DNA of 64,000 nucleotides from NCBI GenBank assembly GCA_026005075.1, contig BPKJ01000005.1:1-64000 (forward strand), read 5' to 3'. Numbering within the stretch: the stretch's first letter is position 1; every line of letters begins with the position of its first letter. Shown one piece after another: positions 1 through 12,567 of the stretch. The position numbers were made by a program, and so were the translations under genes. The notes below the pieces were generated by a model. It saw nothing but the letters and a program-made list of their open reading frames with translations, made no database searches and had not been told where the DNA came from. This DNA is from Lysobacteraceae bacterium (GTDB taxonomy: Bacteria > Pseudomonadota > Gammaproteobacteria > Xanthomonadales > Xanthomonadaceae).

Positions 1-16
1 TGATCGGGCCTTTGAC

Positions 17-2922
<2,906 letters not shown>

Positions 2923-2934
2923 TCGGAGGCGATC

Positions 2935-3975
2935 ATGCTGAAAACGGCCACCTTCCAAAATCTCACCATCGTTCCCGATGGTGAGTGGCGTTTCAGTCCA
3001 GGGCTCAATGTGGTCATTGGCGAAAACGGCACCGGCAAAACCCACGTGCTCAAGGCGATTTACGCCTTGCTCAAGGTGCAGGCTGACAGCGCTGAGCCGA
3101 CCAAATCGATCCTGGAAAAGGCCTATGCCGAAAAGCTGGTACGGGTATTCCGCGCCGAAAGTCTGGGGCGGATAGCGCGGCGCAAGCAGGGGCGCTCGCG
3201 CTGCGAAATTGCCTTGGCGTTCGACGATGGATCACTCGATTCGGCCATTGGTTTTGCAACCAATGCCAAATCACAGGTCGAAATCCATAAAGCCCCACAA
3301 ACGAAATTATCCCAGTCGCCTGCCTATCTGCCAACGCGCGAGCTGATTACGCTCGCGCCCTGGTTTGTCTCACTTTACGACAACTATCATCTGGAGTTTG
3401 AGGAGACCTGGCGCGACACAGTGTCCTTGTTGGGCGTGCCGGCAGTCCGCGGCCCGCGGGAGAGGCACGTTGCCCAGCTCCTCGCCCCACTGGAATCTGC
3501 CATAGGAGGCAAGGTGGTCGTCGATAGCGCGACAGGGCGTTTTTATCTCCAGATTCCTGGTGAGGGGCGAATGGAAATGCCATTGGTCGCCGAAGGATTG
3601 CGTAAATTCGCGATGCTGGCGCGGCTCATCAGCACGGGGGTGTTGCTCGACAAGGGATATCTTTTCTGGGATGAGCCGGAAACCAACCTAAATCCTAAGC
3701 TGATGCGCGTGATCGCTCAAACCTTGATCGAACTGGCATCAAGGGGCATTCAGGTGTTTGTGGCCACCCACAGCCTGTTTTTGCTGCGCGAGCTGGAAAT
3801 CGAATTGGCGCGGCACAAGCCTGAGCATCGCACCGGCGCGCGGTTCTTCGCGCTGTCGGCGCATGCCGAAGGCGTGTCGCTAGAGCAAGCCGACGAGCTG
3901 GCAGGGGCGGTGCCCATCGTCGCGCTCGATGAGGCACTGGCGCAGTCCGACCGCTACCTGGCGCTGGGAGCGTAA
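2935..3975 (+). CDS. ABC-type (AAA_15/AAA_21-like) ATPase, putative defence ATPase
   Basis: A 346-residue protein of the RecF/SMC-like ATPase class. The Walker A GENGTGKT is residues 29-36. An AEGLRK signature-like segment stands in the place of the ABC LSGGQ. The Walker B is FWDEPETN with D246/E247, and ATHS with H279 is the switch histidine. The region between Walker A and the signature is variable and has no known domain that I can see. The start is supported by GGAGG a few bases upstream. It begins 12 bases after the methylase remnant and its stop lies 2 bases before the next start, so the two genes are an operon pair. Such ATPases usually drive a partner nuclease; here the neighbour at 3978 is the candidate. 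The exact family is not recognised. Confidence 0.75.
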   Translation: MLKTATFQNLTIVPDGEWRFSPGLNVVIGENGTGKTHVLKAIYALLKVQADSAEPTKSILEKAYAEKLVRVFRAESLGRIARRKQGRSRCEIALAFDDGSLDSAIGFATNAKSQVEIHKAPQTKLSQSPAYLPTRELITLAPWFVSLYDNYHLEFEETWRDTVSLLGVPAVRGPRERHVAQLLAPLESAIGGKVVVDSATGRFYLQIPGEGRMEMPLVAEGLRKFAMLARLISTGVLLDKGYLFWDEPETNLNPKLMRVIAQTLIELASRGIQVFVATHSLFLLRELEIELARHKPEHRTGARFFALSAHAEGVSLEQADELAGAVPIVALDEALAQSDRYLALGA

Positions 3976-3977
3976 GC

Positions 3978-4481
3978 ATGCCGGTGGAACTTCAGGAAGG
4001 TCAGCTGACCTTCACTTTCCCAGATGACTGGGTGGCCAGCAAATACGATGCGTGGGCTTTCTATCGCAACCAGTTCGTCAAGCAATTGGCTGGTATTCAG
4101 GCGGTCGATTTCATCGCCATCGATCCCCGTGGCACCGCCTACCTGATCGAGGTCAAGGACTACCGGCATCCCAATACAGACAAACCCTCGCAACTGGCTC
4201 AAACGATTGCGAACAAGGTGCTGATGACGCTCGCTGCGCTCTTACCCTGCCGGCTCAATGGCACGGACGCGAGCGAGCAGGCAACAGCAAAACGAACGCT
4301 CAACTGCAAACGCCTGCGCGTGGTGGTGCACATCGAACAGCCCAAGGGTCGCATGCCGATCGTCGACCTTGCCGATCTGCGCATGAAACTTAAGCAGGTC
4401 GTGCGTGCAGTGGATGCCCACCCTAAAGTGGCCACCATGCAGACCATGACCGATCGGGGATTGGGATGGTCCGTCAAGTGA
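3978..4481 (+). CDS. Small PD-(D/E)XK-like protein paired with the upstream ATPase
   Basis: A 167-residue protein with no family I recognise. Residues 44-63 read as two beta strands around an acidic pair followed by IEVKDYR, that is D44 or D49 with E58-x-K60. This is the core pattern of PD-(D/E)XK nucleases. A helical segment then a second strand (RVVVHIEQP) follow, as in that fold. The ATPase stop is 2 bases upstream, so the genes are co-transcribed and probably translationally coupled. The inference is an ATPase-regulated nuclease module nested in the methylase/COG1483 locus. The nuclease call rests only on the short motif. A non-catalytic scaffold role is possible. Confidence 0.55.
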   Translation: MPVELQEGQLTFTFPDDWVASKYDAWAFYRNQFVKQLAGIQAVDFIAIDPRGTAYLIEVKDYRHPNTDKPSQLAQTIANKVLMTLAALLPCRLNGTDASEQATAKRTLNCKRLRVVVHIEQPKGRMPIVDLADLRMKLKQVVRAVDAHPKVATMQTMTDRGLGWSVK

Positions 4482-4496
4482 TATGGAGCTAGCCGT

Positions 4497-7349
4497 ATGA
4501 ACCTCAAACCCTGGCGCGAAATCGCCGTCCCTCACGAAGACGTGCTCAAAGGCACGTTCCAGCAGGCCGAGTTCGCGGCGGACCTCTCGCGCGTACATGC
4601 CGGTACCGCGACGGCGGAATACCAGGATCCGGTGCTGTTCTTCCAGCGCACCTTCATCACCGAGGGGATGCGCCTCTTGCTCGACTCCGTGGTCAAGCGC
4701 CTGGCAGGCAAGGGCGGCGATCCGGTGATTCAGCTTCAGACCGCCTTCGGCGGCGGCAAGACGCACACTATGCTGGCGGTGTACCACATGGCCAAGGGCG
4801 AGGCCGCCGCCAGCGATCTGGCGGGGATTCCCGCCATCCTCGATGCCGCCGGCGTCATGGAGCTGCCACCCGCGCGCATCGCGGTGCTCGACGGCATCAA
4901 AGCTTCGCCCAATCAGCCAATGGTGCGCGATGGTCAAGCCATCAGCACCTTGTGGGGCGATCTGGCCTGGCAGCTGGGCGGCGCAGAGGGCTATGCGCTG
5001 TTGGCCGATGCGGATGCCTCGGGCACATCGCCCGGCAAGGCAGTGCTGGAGACGTTGCTGGCACGCTACGCGCCCTGCGTGATCCTGATCGACGAGCTGG
5101 TGGCCTACGTGCGCCAGTTCGAGGAAGGCAAGACCCTCACCGGCGGCACCTTCGACTCCAATTTGTCGTTCGTGCAGGCGCTGACCGAGGCGCTGAAAGG
5201 TGTACCGACCGCCGTGCTGCTGGCCTCCCTTCCCGAATCGGACAAGGAGGCCGGTAGTGTGCGCGGTGTGAAGGCGCTGGAGGCGCTGTCGCACTACTTC
5301 GGCCGCGTGCAGGCATTGTGGAAGCCGGTGGCCACCGAGGAGGCGTTCGAGATTGTGCGGCGGCGGCTGTTCGCCTCGATCAACGACAAGGGGGCGTCAG
5401 AATCGGTGTGCCGGGCGTTTGCCGACTTCTATTCCGCCCACCGCGAAGACCTGCCACAGGAGACGCAAGAGAGCCGCTACATCGAGCGGCTGGTGCGCGC
5501 CTATCCGATCCACCCCGAGGTCTTCGACCGGCTTTACGAGGATTGGTCGTCGCTGGACAACTTCCAGCGCACCCGCGGCGTGCTGAAGCTGATGGCCAAG
5601 GTCATCCATCGCCTGTGGAAGGACGGCAACAATGACCTCTTGATCCTGCCCGGCAGCCTGCCGCTGTACGACGCCGACGTGCGCAACGAGGTCATCTACT
5701 ACCTGCCCCAGGGCTGGGATCCGGTGATCGAGCGCGACGTAGATGGCGAGCGCGCCGAGACCACGGACATCGAGAGCAAGGATCCCCGCCTTGGCAGCGT
5801 GCATGCGTGTCGGCGTGCGGTCCGCGCCATCTTCCTCGGCAGCGCCCCCGGCGCCACCAACCAGATGGCGCGAGGCATCGAGCAGGAGCGCATCCTCCTG
5901 GGCGCGGTGCAGCCCGGCCAGCAAATCGGCGTGTTCAAGGATGCGCTCAGGCGCCTGACCGACCGGCTGCATTACCTGAACCACGCCAACAGCCGCTTCT
6001 GGCTCGACACGCGGCCCAATCTGCGGCGCGAGATGGAAGAGCGCAAGCGCCGCTTCCAGGACAAGGAAGACGTGTTCCCGACGGTTCGCGAGCGCCTCCA
6101 GCGCGGTTTCGCCAGCGGGGTGTTCGGCGGCATCCATGTGTTCACAGAGAGCGCCGATGTGCCCGACGACTGGGCCTTGCGGCTGGTGGTGCTGCCGCCC
6201 GACGCCGCCTTCAGCAAGAGCGGCCAGAGCCTGGCCGTGGAGCGCGCCACCGAGATCTTGAAAAAGCGCGGCGACCAGCCCCGTTTCAAGCAGAACCGGC
6301 TGATCTTCCTGGCCGCCGATTACGACAGCATCAGCCGCCTGAAGGACCACGTGCGCTCGTTCCTGGCCTGGCGCAGCATCGTGGCCGACTACCGAGACAC
6401 CCGCATCGTCCTCGACAACCTGATGGCCAAGCAGGCAAGCGCCAGCCTGGAACAGGCCGAGGAAACCATGCGGCGGATGATCCGCGAGACCTACAAGTGG
6501 CTGCTGGCCCCGGTGCAGGAGGCACGGCCGGGCAAGGGCTTGTCCGATGTGATGTGGGAGCATTTCCCGCTCAACCCGGGCGCGCAGAACTGGTCACAGG
6601 AAATCGAACGCGTCCTCAAGGAAAACGAGCTGCTCATCACCGAGTGGGCGCCGATCCACCTGGCCAAGGTGCTGAAGGACTGGTTCTGGAAGGAGGACGT
6701 CAAGGAGGGCTCTGCGCTCACCGTCTGGCAGCAGAGCTGCCAGCAGCTCTACCTGCCGCGCCTGAAGGACGACACCGTCTTTCAGAGGACACTGGCCACG
6801 GGCGCGAGGAGCCGCGACTTCTTCGGAATCGCACAGGGCAAAGGCGAAGGCGGCCACTACATCGGTTTCAGCTACGGCCAGCCCACCTCGCCGATCCTGG
6901 ACGCGTCGCTGCTGCTGATCGAGCCGGCGGCAGCGCAGGCCTACCTGGAGGCTGCGTGTTCCGCGCAAGCGCTTTCGGGCGCCGGGAACCACGACGATGG
7001 CGCACACGGCTGGGGAGATGCATCCGGCAGCGATGGACTCCATGGGCGGCACGTGCCGGCATCGGGTGAGGAGCGGTCTGGCCCGGGCGTCCGCCCGGCA
7101 GGACAGGACGTCAAGAAGAGGTTCTACGGCACGATCAAGCTGGACCCCATCACGGCGAAGAAGCAATTTGCCGATCTGGTTGACGAGGTGGTCCAGAACT
7201 TCACACAGCGGCCCGGGGTGAAGGTCGTCATTGACGTCGAGGTCCGCGCCGAGGCGGATGCAGGATTCGATGATGCGCTGCAGCGTACGGTTCGAGAGAA
7301 CTGCCGCAGTCTGCGGTTCATAGAGTCGAATTTCGAGAGCGGGGAATAA
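4497..7349 (+). CDS. COG1483/DUF499-family AAA ATPase of a methylase-linked defence locus
   Basis: 950 residues. The N-terminus ([13 protein letters not shown], then [12 protein letters not shown]) and the P-loop AFGGGKTH at residues 83-90 are typical of DUF499 ATPases. The Walker B is VILIDELVA near residues 196-204. The body continues through the conserved C-terminal segment ([10 protein letters not shown], then a QRPGVKV stretch), so the family domain is complete. A glycine- and histidine-rich linker near residues 820-875 is poorly conserved. COG1483 genes regularly accompany COG1743 methylases and resemble BrxC/PglY ATPases of BREX in role. No PglZ, helicase or phospholipase-D nuclease is in the window; other parts may lie left of base 1. 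The gene is intact although its methylase partner is not. Confidence 0.8.
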   Translation: MNLKPWREIAVPHEDVLKGTFQQAEFAADLSRVHAGTATAEYQDPVLFFQRTFITEGMRLLLDSVVKRLAGKGGDPVIQLQTAFGGGKTHTMLAVYHMAKGEAAASDLAGIPAILDAAGVMELPPARIAVLDGIKASPNQPMVRDGQAISTLWGDLAWQLGGAEGYALLADADASGTSPGKAVLETLLARYAPCVILIDELVAYVRQFEEGKTLTGGTFDSNLSFVQALTEALKGVPTAVLLASLPESDKEAGSVRGVKALEALSHYFGRVQALWKPVATEEAFEIVRRRLFASINDKGASESVCRAFADFYSAHREDLPQETQESRYIERLVRAYPIHPEVFDRLYEDWSSLDNFQRTRGVLKLMAKVIHRLWKDGNNDLLILPGSLPLYDADVRNEVIYYLPQGWDPVIERDVDGERAETTDIESKDPRLGSVHACRRAVRAIFLGSAPGATNQMARGIEQERILLGAVQPGQQIGVFKDALRRLTDRLHYLNHANSRFWLDTRPNLRREMEERKRRFQDKEDVFPTVRERLQRGFASGVFGGIHVFTESADVPDDWALRLVVLPPDAAFSKSGQSLAVERATEILKKRGDQPRFKQNRLIFLAADYDSISRLKDHVRSFLAWRSIVADYRDTRIVLDNLMAKQASASLEQAEETMRRMIRETYKWLLAPVQEARPGKGLSDVMWEHFPLNPGAQNWSQEIERVLKENELLITEWAPIHLAKVLKDWFWKEDVKEGSALTVWQQSCQQLYLPRLKDDTVFQRTLATGARSRDFFGIAQGKGEGGHYIGFSYGQPTSPILDASLLLIEPAAAQAYLEAACSAQALSGAGNHDDGAHGWGDASGSDGLHGRHVPASGEERSGPGVRPAGQDVKKRFYGTIKLDPITAKKQFADLVDEVVQNFTQRPGVKVVIDVEVRAEADAGFDDALQRTVRENCRSLRFIESNFESGE

Positions 7350-7398
7350 CCGGCCGGGGCATTGGCTGCATCGCAAACAGAAGTCCGGGCGCGGACGC

Positions 7399-7968
7399 TC
7401 AGGTCTCCCGCGGTTCCAGCAGCACCAGCAAGGCGCCGGTGCCGCCTTGCGCGGCTGGGGCGGAGCAGTAGGCCAGCACGTCGCGACGCAGGCGCAGCTG
7501 GCGTTCGACTTCCGGTCGCAGGGTGGGGCGGCCGGTGGCGCTGTGCAGGCCCTTGCCGTGGATGATGCGCACGCAGCGCAGGCGTCGGTGGACGGCTTCG
7601 CGCAGGAAATCGCGCAGCATCCGGGTGGCCTGTTGGAGGTCGAGGTGGTGCAGGTCGATCTCGTCCTGCACGGCGTACAGGCCCCTGCGCAGGCGCCGCA
7701 TGGCCCGCAGGGGAAGGCGCGCCTGCCGGTAGGCGCTGGCATCGCCCGGCTCGATGGTCGCCGGATCGGGGTTGCGCGAGGCGTGGAGGGCCTCGCGCTC
7801 GTCGGCTTCGAGCTGGCGCGGGTGCGGGGGCGGGCGGGGTGGCTCCCGCAGAACGGTGCCCGCGCCCTGCCGGAGCGGCCGGACCGGGCCGACCGCCTGC
7901 CTGAGCAGCTCGGGGTCGTCGTCGTCGAGGCGGTCCCAGGACGGTGGTGGCGTGTACCTGCGGGGCAT
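7399..7968 (-). CDS. Smr-domain protein (SmrA/B-like putative endonuclease)
   Basis: 189 residues with a proline- and arginine-rich N-terminal part and a C-terminal Smr domain. The two Smr hallmarks are visible: DLHHLD at residues 105-110 (a variant of DLHG) and IIHGKG near 135-140. Smr domains in MutS2 and stand-alone proteins nick DNA or cleave RNA, and E. coli SmrB rescues collided ribosomes. It is convergent with the COG1483 gene and marks the return to core genome. phbB lies immediately upstream on the same strand with 13 bases between them. Confidence 0.85.
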   Translation of the reverse strand: MPRRYTPPPSWDRLDDDDPELLRQAVGPVRPLRQGAGTVLREPPRPPPHPRQLEADEREALHASRNPDPATIEPGDASAYRQARLPLRAMRRLRRGLYAVQDEIDLHHLDLQQATRMLRDFLREAVHRRLRCVRIIHGKGLHSATGRPTLRPEVERQLRLRRDVLAYCSAPAAQGGTGALLVLLEPRET

Positions 7969-7981
7969 GGTGGTACGTGGC

Positions 7982-8725
7982 CTACCAGCCCATGTAGTGG
8001 CCGCCGTTGATGGCCAGGTTCGAGCCGGTGATCCAGGCGGCCTCGTCGGGGATGAAGAAGGCCACCGCGTAGGCGATCTCCTCCGGCGTGCCGAGGCGCC
8101 CCACCGGGATCTGGGCGACGATCTTGGCGCGGACCTCCTCCGGCACGGCCATGACCATGTCGGTGGCCACGTAGCCGGGGGAGACGGTGTTCACGGTGAT
8201 GCCGAAGCGCGCGTTCTCCTGCGCCAGCGAGATGGTGAAACCGTGCATGCCGGCCTTGGAGGCGGCGTAGTTGGCCTGCCCGTACTGGCCCTTCTGGCCG
8301 TTGATGGAGCTGATCTGGACGATGCGGCCCCAGCGCCTCTCACGCATGCCCTCGATCACCGGCCGGGTGACGTTGAAGCAGGAGTTGAGGTTGGTGTTGA
8401 TGACCTCCATCCATTGCTCCGGGCTCATCCTGTGGAAGGTCGTATCGCGGGTGATGCCGGCGTTGTTGATGAGGATCTCGACCGGCCCCAGCCGGGATTC
8501 GACCTCCCGCACCATGGCGGCAGCGGCCTCGGGGCTGGCGACATCGCCGGGCACGATGGTCACCTCGCAGCCCGAGGCGCGCATGGCCTGCTGCCAGGCC
8601 GTGGCTCTGGCTTCGTTGCGGTAGTTGGTGGCAACCCGGTGGCCCATGGCCGCCAGCTTGCGACAGATCGCGGTGCCGATGCCCCCGGTTCCACCGGTGA
8701 CCAGCGCGACACGAGACGTAGGCAT
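7982..8725 (-). CDS. phbB: Acetoacetyl-CoA reductase (NADPH, PHB synthesis)
   Basis: 247 residues, the usual length of PhbB. It is a short-chain dehydrogenase: the nucleotide motif TGGTGGIG is at residues 10-17, NNAGI follows, and the catalytic pair is Y153/K157 in YAASK. The segments RDTTFHRM, NLNSCFNVTRPV and the ending GSNLAINGGHYM are characteristic of acetoacetyl-CoA reductases rather than FabG. It reduces acetoacetyl-CoA to (R)-3-hydroxybutyryl-CoA in the cytoplasm. The ATG is chosen over longer frames because GGGGAGGA lies just upstream. No thiolase or PHB synthase is adjacent; the depolymerase is at 28332. Confidence 0.9.
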   Translation of the reverse strand: MPTSRVALVTGGTGGIGTAICRKLAAMGHRVATNYRNEARATAWQQAMRASGCEVTIVPGDVASPEAAAAMVREVESRLGPVEILINNAGITRDTTFHRMSPEQWMEVINTNLNSCFNVTRPVIEGMRERRWGRIVQISSINGQKGQYGQANYAASKAGMHGFTISLAQENARFGITVNTVSPGYVATDMVMAVPEEVRAKIVAQIPVGRLGTPEEIAYAVAFFIPDEAAWITGSNLAINGGHYMGW

Positions 8726-8774
8726 GCTTCCTCCCCTTGATGGTTGGCGCGGCACCCGCCGCGCCGGGGCAAGT

Positions 8775-9650
8775 TTACATGGGGGCCGTGACACCTTTGG
8801 GCGGCCACGACGGGGGGACGCGGGCCGGGGTCCAGTGGCGCTGGGCCTGCGCGAGGATGGCCTGGACCGTGCGCAGGCCGGCGAGCACGCTGGGCTCCTG
8901 ACCCAGGTGCAGCCACGCGCGGCGCAGCACCGCGGCCGGGTCCTCGCGGTCGATGGCCTGCGCGCCCTCGGACTTGGCGAGCTTGTTGCCGCTTGCGTCC
9001 AGCACCAGCGGCAGGTGCATCGTGCGCGGGTGGGGCAGGCCGAGGGCGCGCTGGAGCAGGCGCTGCCGCGCGGTGGATGCGAGCAGATCGGCACCCCGCA
9101 CGACATCGGAGATGCCCTGGTCGGCATCGTCCACGACCACCGCGAACTGGTAGGCGAAGAAGCCGTCGGCGCGCAGCAGCACGAAATCCCCGGTGCTGCG
9201 GGCAAGGTCCTCGCAGCAGCGCCCGAAGACGCGATCCTCGAAGCATTCCAGCCCCGCCTCGACGCGCAGGCGGACGGCCTGCCGCGCGGGCATCGGCGGA
9301 TGCAGGCAGCGCCGGTGCACGCCGCCGCTGCTGGCCAGCTCCCGCCGCGAGCAGCTGCAGGGAAAGGCGCGACCCGATTGCACCAGCCTTGCGAGCACCT
9401 CCCGGTAGCGCTCCAGCCGCTGGCTCTGGCGCACGATCGGAAGGTCGGAGACCAGGCCCAGGCGGCGCAGCGTTGCGAGTTGCGCCTCGGCGGCGCCCGG
9501 CCGCTCCCGCGCGCGGTCGACGTCCTCGATCCGGATCAGCCATTCGCCGCCGTGGGCGCGCGCGTCCAGCCAGCTGCCGAGGGCGGCCACCAGCGATCCG
9601 AAGTGCAGGGGTCCGGTCGGGGAGGGCGCAAAGCGTCCCCGGTATCTCAC
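8775..9650 (-). CDS. gluQ: Glutamyl-Q tRNA(Asp) synthetase
   Basis: 291 residues, starting at GTG. It is a class I synthetase catalytic core without an anticodon-binding domain. The HIGH-like motif PSPTGPLHFGS begins at residue 9 and the KMSKS variant is NKLAKSEG. A CSC pair and a later Cys near RRCLH match the zinc site of the family. The enzyme places glutamate on queuosine at position 34 of tRNA(Asp). The GTG overlaps the cysZ stop as GTGA, which indicates translational coupling and supports this start over the longer upstream frame. Confidence 0.88.
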   Translation of the reverse strand: MRYRGRFAPSPTGPLHFGSLVAALGSWLDARAHGGEWLIRIEDVDRARERPGAAEAQLATLRRLGLVSDLPIVRQSQRLERYREVLARLVQSGRAFPCSCSRRELASSGGVHRRCLHPPMPARQAVRLRVEAGLECFEDRVFGRCCEDLARSTGDFVLLRADGFFAYQFAVVVDDADQGISDVVRGADLLASTARQRLLQRALGLPHPRTMHLPLVLDASGNKLAKSEGAQAIDREDPAAVLRRAWLHLGQEPSVLAGLRTVQAILAQAQRHWTPARVPPSWPPKGVTAPM

Positions 9651-10393
9651 ACCGGCTCGCTCCCCGAAGGCAGGCGTTCCACCACGAAGCAGCTCATACC
9701 ACACACCGCCGCCGGGAGCAGGAACAGGTTGAGCAGGGGCACCGTGAGCGCGGCCAGGGCGGCGAGCCCGAAGCCCAGCGCCGCGCTCCGGTGCCTGCGC
9801 AGGAACGCGAGCTGGGCCGGGAGCGGCATCCGATACTGCCCGAGCGGGTGCGCGGCGGACTCGAGAGCCAGCAGCCATGCCGCCACGACCAGACCCAGCG
9901 GCGCGGCCAGCAGCCCAAGGCCGGGGATCATGCCGAGTACCATCACACCGGCCGTGCACAGCAGGATGTAGCCGAGCCGCCGCAGTTCCATGCCGGCATC
10001 GCGCAGGAGGTCACCCAGGAAGCCTTCGCCTCGAGGAGGTGCAGGACCTTCCAGCAGGGCGATCACCCTCGCCGCGAGCAGGCCGAGGAACGGACCGAGG
10101 AGCAGGTTGGCCAGCACGCTGAAGGCGAGCAGGCCGATGACCAGCACCGCGGCCACGGCCAGCGGGTAGAGCAGCCAGCGCAGCCAGCCGGCCGGTTCGG
10201 GAACCCATGCCGCGAGCGCCGCATCGATGCCCCATACCACGCCGAACGCCGCCAGCAGGAGCAGGACGAGGTTGCCGGCGAGGGGCAGGATCACGAAGCG
10301 GCGCAGCCCGGGGCGCGCGAGCATGGCAAAGCCGGCGACCAGGCAGGCGGGCCCGGAGCGGGGGCGGGCGGCGGGGGCGCCGGCGATCGACAC
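9647..10393 (-). CDS. cysZ: CysZ-like sulfate transport membrane protein (EI24 family)
   Basis: 248 residues with several hydrophobic segments: about 35-57, 68-110 (long), 150-185 and 200-225. The conserved MIPGLGLLAAPLG-type stretch and the PLGQYRMPL segment are typical of CysZ/EI24 proteins. CysZ brings sulfate into the cytoplasm for cysteine synthesis. It ends within the gluQ start codon and begins 8 bases after the fimX stop, so the three genes may share a transcript. No sulfur-assimilation gene is next to it. Confidence 0.8.
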   Translation of the reverse strand: MSIAGAPAARPRSGPACLVAGFAMLARPGLRRFVILPLAGNLVLLLLAAFGVVWGIDAALAAWVPEPAGWLRWLLYPLAVAAVLVIGLLAFSVLANLLLGPFLGLLAARVIALLEGPAPPRGEGFLGDLLRDAGMELRRLGYILLCTAGVMVLGMIPGLGLLAAPLGLVVAAWLLALESAAHPLGQYRMPLPAQLAFLRRHRSAALGFGLAALAALTVPLLNLFLLPAAVCGMSCFVVERLPSGSEPV

Positions 10394-10400
10394 GGAAGGC

Positions 10401-12476
10401 TCAGCCGAAGTCGAAGTTCATCTCCGGTCCGGCCGGGGCGACGAAGCTTCCGGAGACGAAGTCGACCATGCTGTTGTACAGCGCGGTCAGGCTGTTGGCG
10501 TCCTGCACCCCCTCGGCGATGGTCTTCTTGCCGAGGTCGTGGGCACGCTTGGCGATCTCGCGGACCTTGGCCTGGTTCTCCTCGTTGCTGGCGAGGTCGG
10601 CGATGAACGAGGGGTCGATGCGCAGGAAGTCGACATCGACGTGGTTGAGGAGCTGGAAGGAGTTCAGCCCGGAGCCGAACTGCTCCAGCGTCAGCCGCAC
10701 CTTGCTCGGCGCCAGCGCGGCGCGGAATTCCTGCGCCGGGCGCAGGTTGGTGAAGACCTTGGACTCGGGAATCTCCAGCACCAGGCGCGAGCCGTCGATG
10801 CCGAGCTTCTTGACCTGCTGGCCGATCAGCCCCGGCAGTTTCTCGTCGAGCAGGCTGGCGGTGGTGATGTTGACGAACAGCACGGTGTTGCGACCCGCCT
10901 TCTGCCGCTCTGCAAGCAAGCCGAGCGTGCGCCCGATCGCCCAGCGGTCGATGCGCAGGGTCAGGCCGTGTTCCTCGGCCTCCGGGAGGAACTCGATGGG
11001 CGAGATCAGCTCGCCGTTGGGCAGCGGCATCCGCACCAACACCTCGTAGGCCTCCACCGGTTCCCCGAGCAGCGAGATCACCGGCTGGAACAGGAGCTTG
11101 AAACCGTTCTCCTCGAGCGCCTTCTCGACCTGGGCGACGCGCCTTGCGATGCGTTCCTGCTCGGCACGGTCGCTCGCCGCCGGGTCGAACAGCTCGATCC
11201 GGTTGCCGCCCATGGCAACCGCCGCGTTCACGCACTGCGCCGCCTTGGCGAGGACCTGCTGGGTGCTGGCGATGCGCTCGCCGATCTGCACCGCGCCGAC
11301 GCTGACGGTGATCGACATCGACTTGTCGCCGATCTCGAGGATGCGCGCCGCGAAGGCCGCGCGGACCTTCTCCGCCAGCGCCTGGGTGGCGGCATAGTTG
11401 CTGTTTTCGAGGCGTGCGGCGAAGGTGTGCTCGCCAAAGCGCGCGAGGGCCTGCTCGTCCCCCAGCACCTCGCGCAGCCGCTCGGCACAGGCCCGGAGCA
11501 GCTGGTCGATGTTTCCCAGACCGATCTGGCCGACCACGCTTGCGTAGTTGTCGATCTCGACCAGCAGCATCGCCATGTCCTTCTGGCCTTCCGCGGCGCG
11601 GGCCACGGCGTGGTCGATCTCGCCGAGGAAATGCTGACGGTTGTAGAGCCCGGTGACCTGGTCGCGCTGGCGCAGCTCGTCGAGCTGGCGCACGACCTCG
11701 GCGTCGATGGCGTGCTGGCGGAAGACCACCTGCAGGCAGGGCTCGCCCTCGTAGCTCGCGGGCGTGAACTCCATCATGGCGTGGAAGCTGCTCCCGTCGG
11801 CGCACTGAGCCTCGACCTCGAGGTTCTTCGGCGGCGGCTCGCCCCTGGAGATGCGCTTGAGCAGGTCCTTGATGTGCAGCGCATGGGACGGCGCGACGAG
11901 GTCGAGCAGGGAAAGCCCCTCGATCTCCTCGAAGGATTCGTAGCCGAACATCTCGAGGTAGGCCTGGTTGGCGCGGATGTGCATGCCCTCGTGGACGTAG
12001 GCGATCGGATCGCGGGACGACTCGATCAGCGTGTCGCAGCGGCGCTCGGTCTCGCGCAGGGTCGCCTGCAGCCTGCGCACCGCGCGCCGGCTCTCCAGCG
12101 CGTCGAAGGCGCTGGCCACGGCCACCTGCAGCATCTCCGGGTGGACCCTCGGCGCGACCCTCGGGATGCCGGCCTCGAAGGCGCGGCGGATCTCGGCTTC
12201 GCTCAGCTCGTCCAGCACCGCGATCACGGGAATGTCCTTGCCGCTCGCGGCCACCTGCTGGACCACCGACTCGAGGGGCATCAGCCTGCAGTGGGCGCCG
12301 ACCAGGATCGTGTCGATCGAGCTTTCCGTCAGCAGCTTCTGCAGGTGGTCCTCGGACTCGGCCCGGGTGGGACGCACGGCCATGCCGCCGTTGCGCAGGA
12401 TGCTGGTGATGCGTTCGGCATCCTCGACCCGGTCCTCGACCAGGACGAGGCGGACGACGGCTTCTCGGGGGCTCAT
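10401..12476 (-). CDS. fimX: FimX-like REC-PAS-GGDEF-EAL protein with degenerate catalytic motifs
   Basis: 691 residues. Order of domains: receiver-like (about 8-125), PAS (150-260), GGDEF (about 275-430) and EAL (about 445-690). Both enzymatic sites are altered. The GGDEF position reads FGEHT, the EAL motif is EVL (YEVLVRM), the usual DDFG is EQFG, and AEGVE reads AEGVQ. Length, domain order and the EVL motif match FimX, a c-di-GMP-binding regulator of type IV pilus assembly that has lost diguanylate cyclase activity. The expected role is a c-di-GMP sensor controlling twitching motility. The ATG at 12476 sits just before VVRLVLVEDRVED; the long upstream extension lacks domain character. No pilus genes are in the window. 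Confidence 0.82.
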   Translation of the reverse strand: MSPREAVVRLVLVEDRVEDAERITSILRNGGMAVRPTRAESEDHLQKLLTESSIDTILVGAHCRLMPLESVVQQVAASGKDIPVIAVLDELSEAEIRRAFEAGIPRVAPRVHPEMLQVAVASAFDALESRRAVRRLQATLRETERRCDTLIESSRDPIAYVHEGMHIRANQAYLEMFGYESFEEIEGLSLLDLVAPSHALHIKDLLKRISRGEPPPKNLEVEAQCADGSSFHAMMEFTPASYEGEPCLQVVFRQHAIDAEVVRQLDELRQRDQVTGLYNRQHFLGEIDHAVARAAEGQKDMAMLLVEIDNYASVVGQIGLGNIDQLLRACAERLREVLGDEQALARFGEHTFAARLENSNYAATQALAEKVRAAFAARILEIGDKSMSITVSVGAVQIGERIASTQQVLAKAAQCVNAAVAMGGNRIELFDPAASDRAEQERIARRVAQVEKALEENGFKLLFQPVISLLGEPVEAYEVLVRMPLPNGELISPIEFLPEAEEHGLTLRIDRWAIGRTLGLLAERQKAGRNTVLFVNITTASLLDEKLPGLIGQQVKKLGIDGSRLVLEIPESKVFTNLRPAQEFRAALAPSKVRLTLEQFGSGLNSFQLLNHVDVDFLRIDPSFIADLASNEENQAKVREIAKRAHDLGKKTIAEGVQDANSLTALYNSMVDFVSGSFVAPAGPEMNFDFG

Positions 12477-12567
12477 GGGCGGCTGGGGGTCGCTTCGGGA
12501 TGTGAAGAGTGTCCCATGATGACGGGGCTGGGCCAAGCCCGGGCAGGGCAGTTCCGGACCCGTTCGG

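Noticed and set aside
2935-4481. PARIS (AriA/AriB) or Septu system
   Set aside because: The partner protein lacks TOPRIM/DUF4435 or HNH features and is only 167 residues with an ExK motif.
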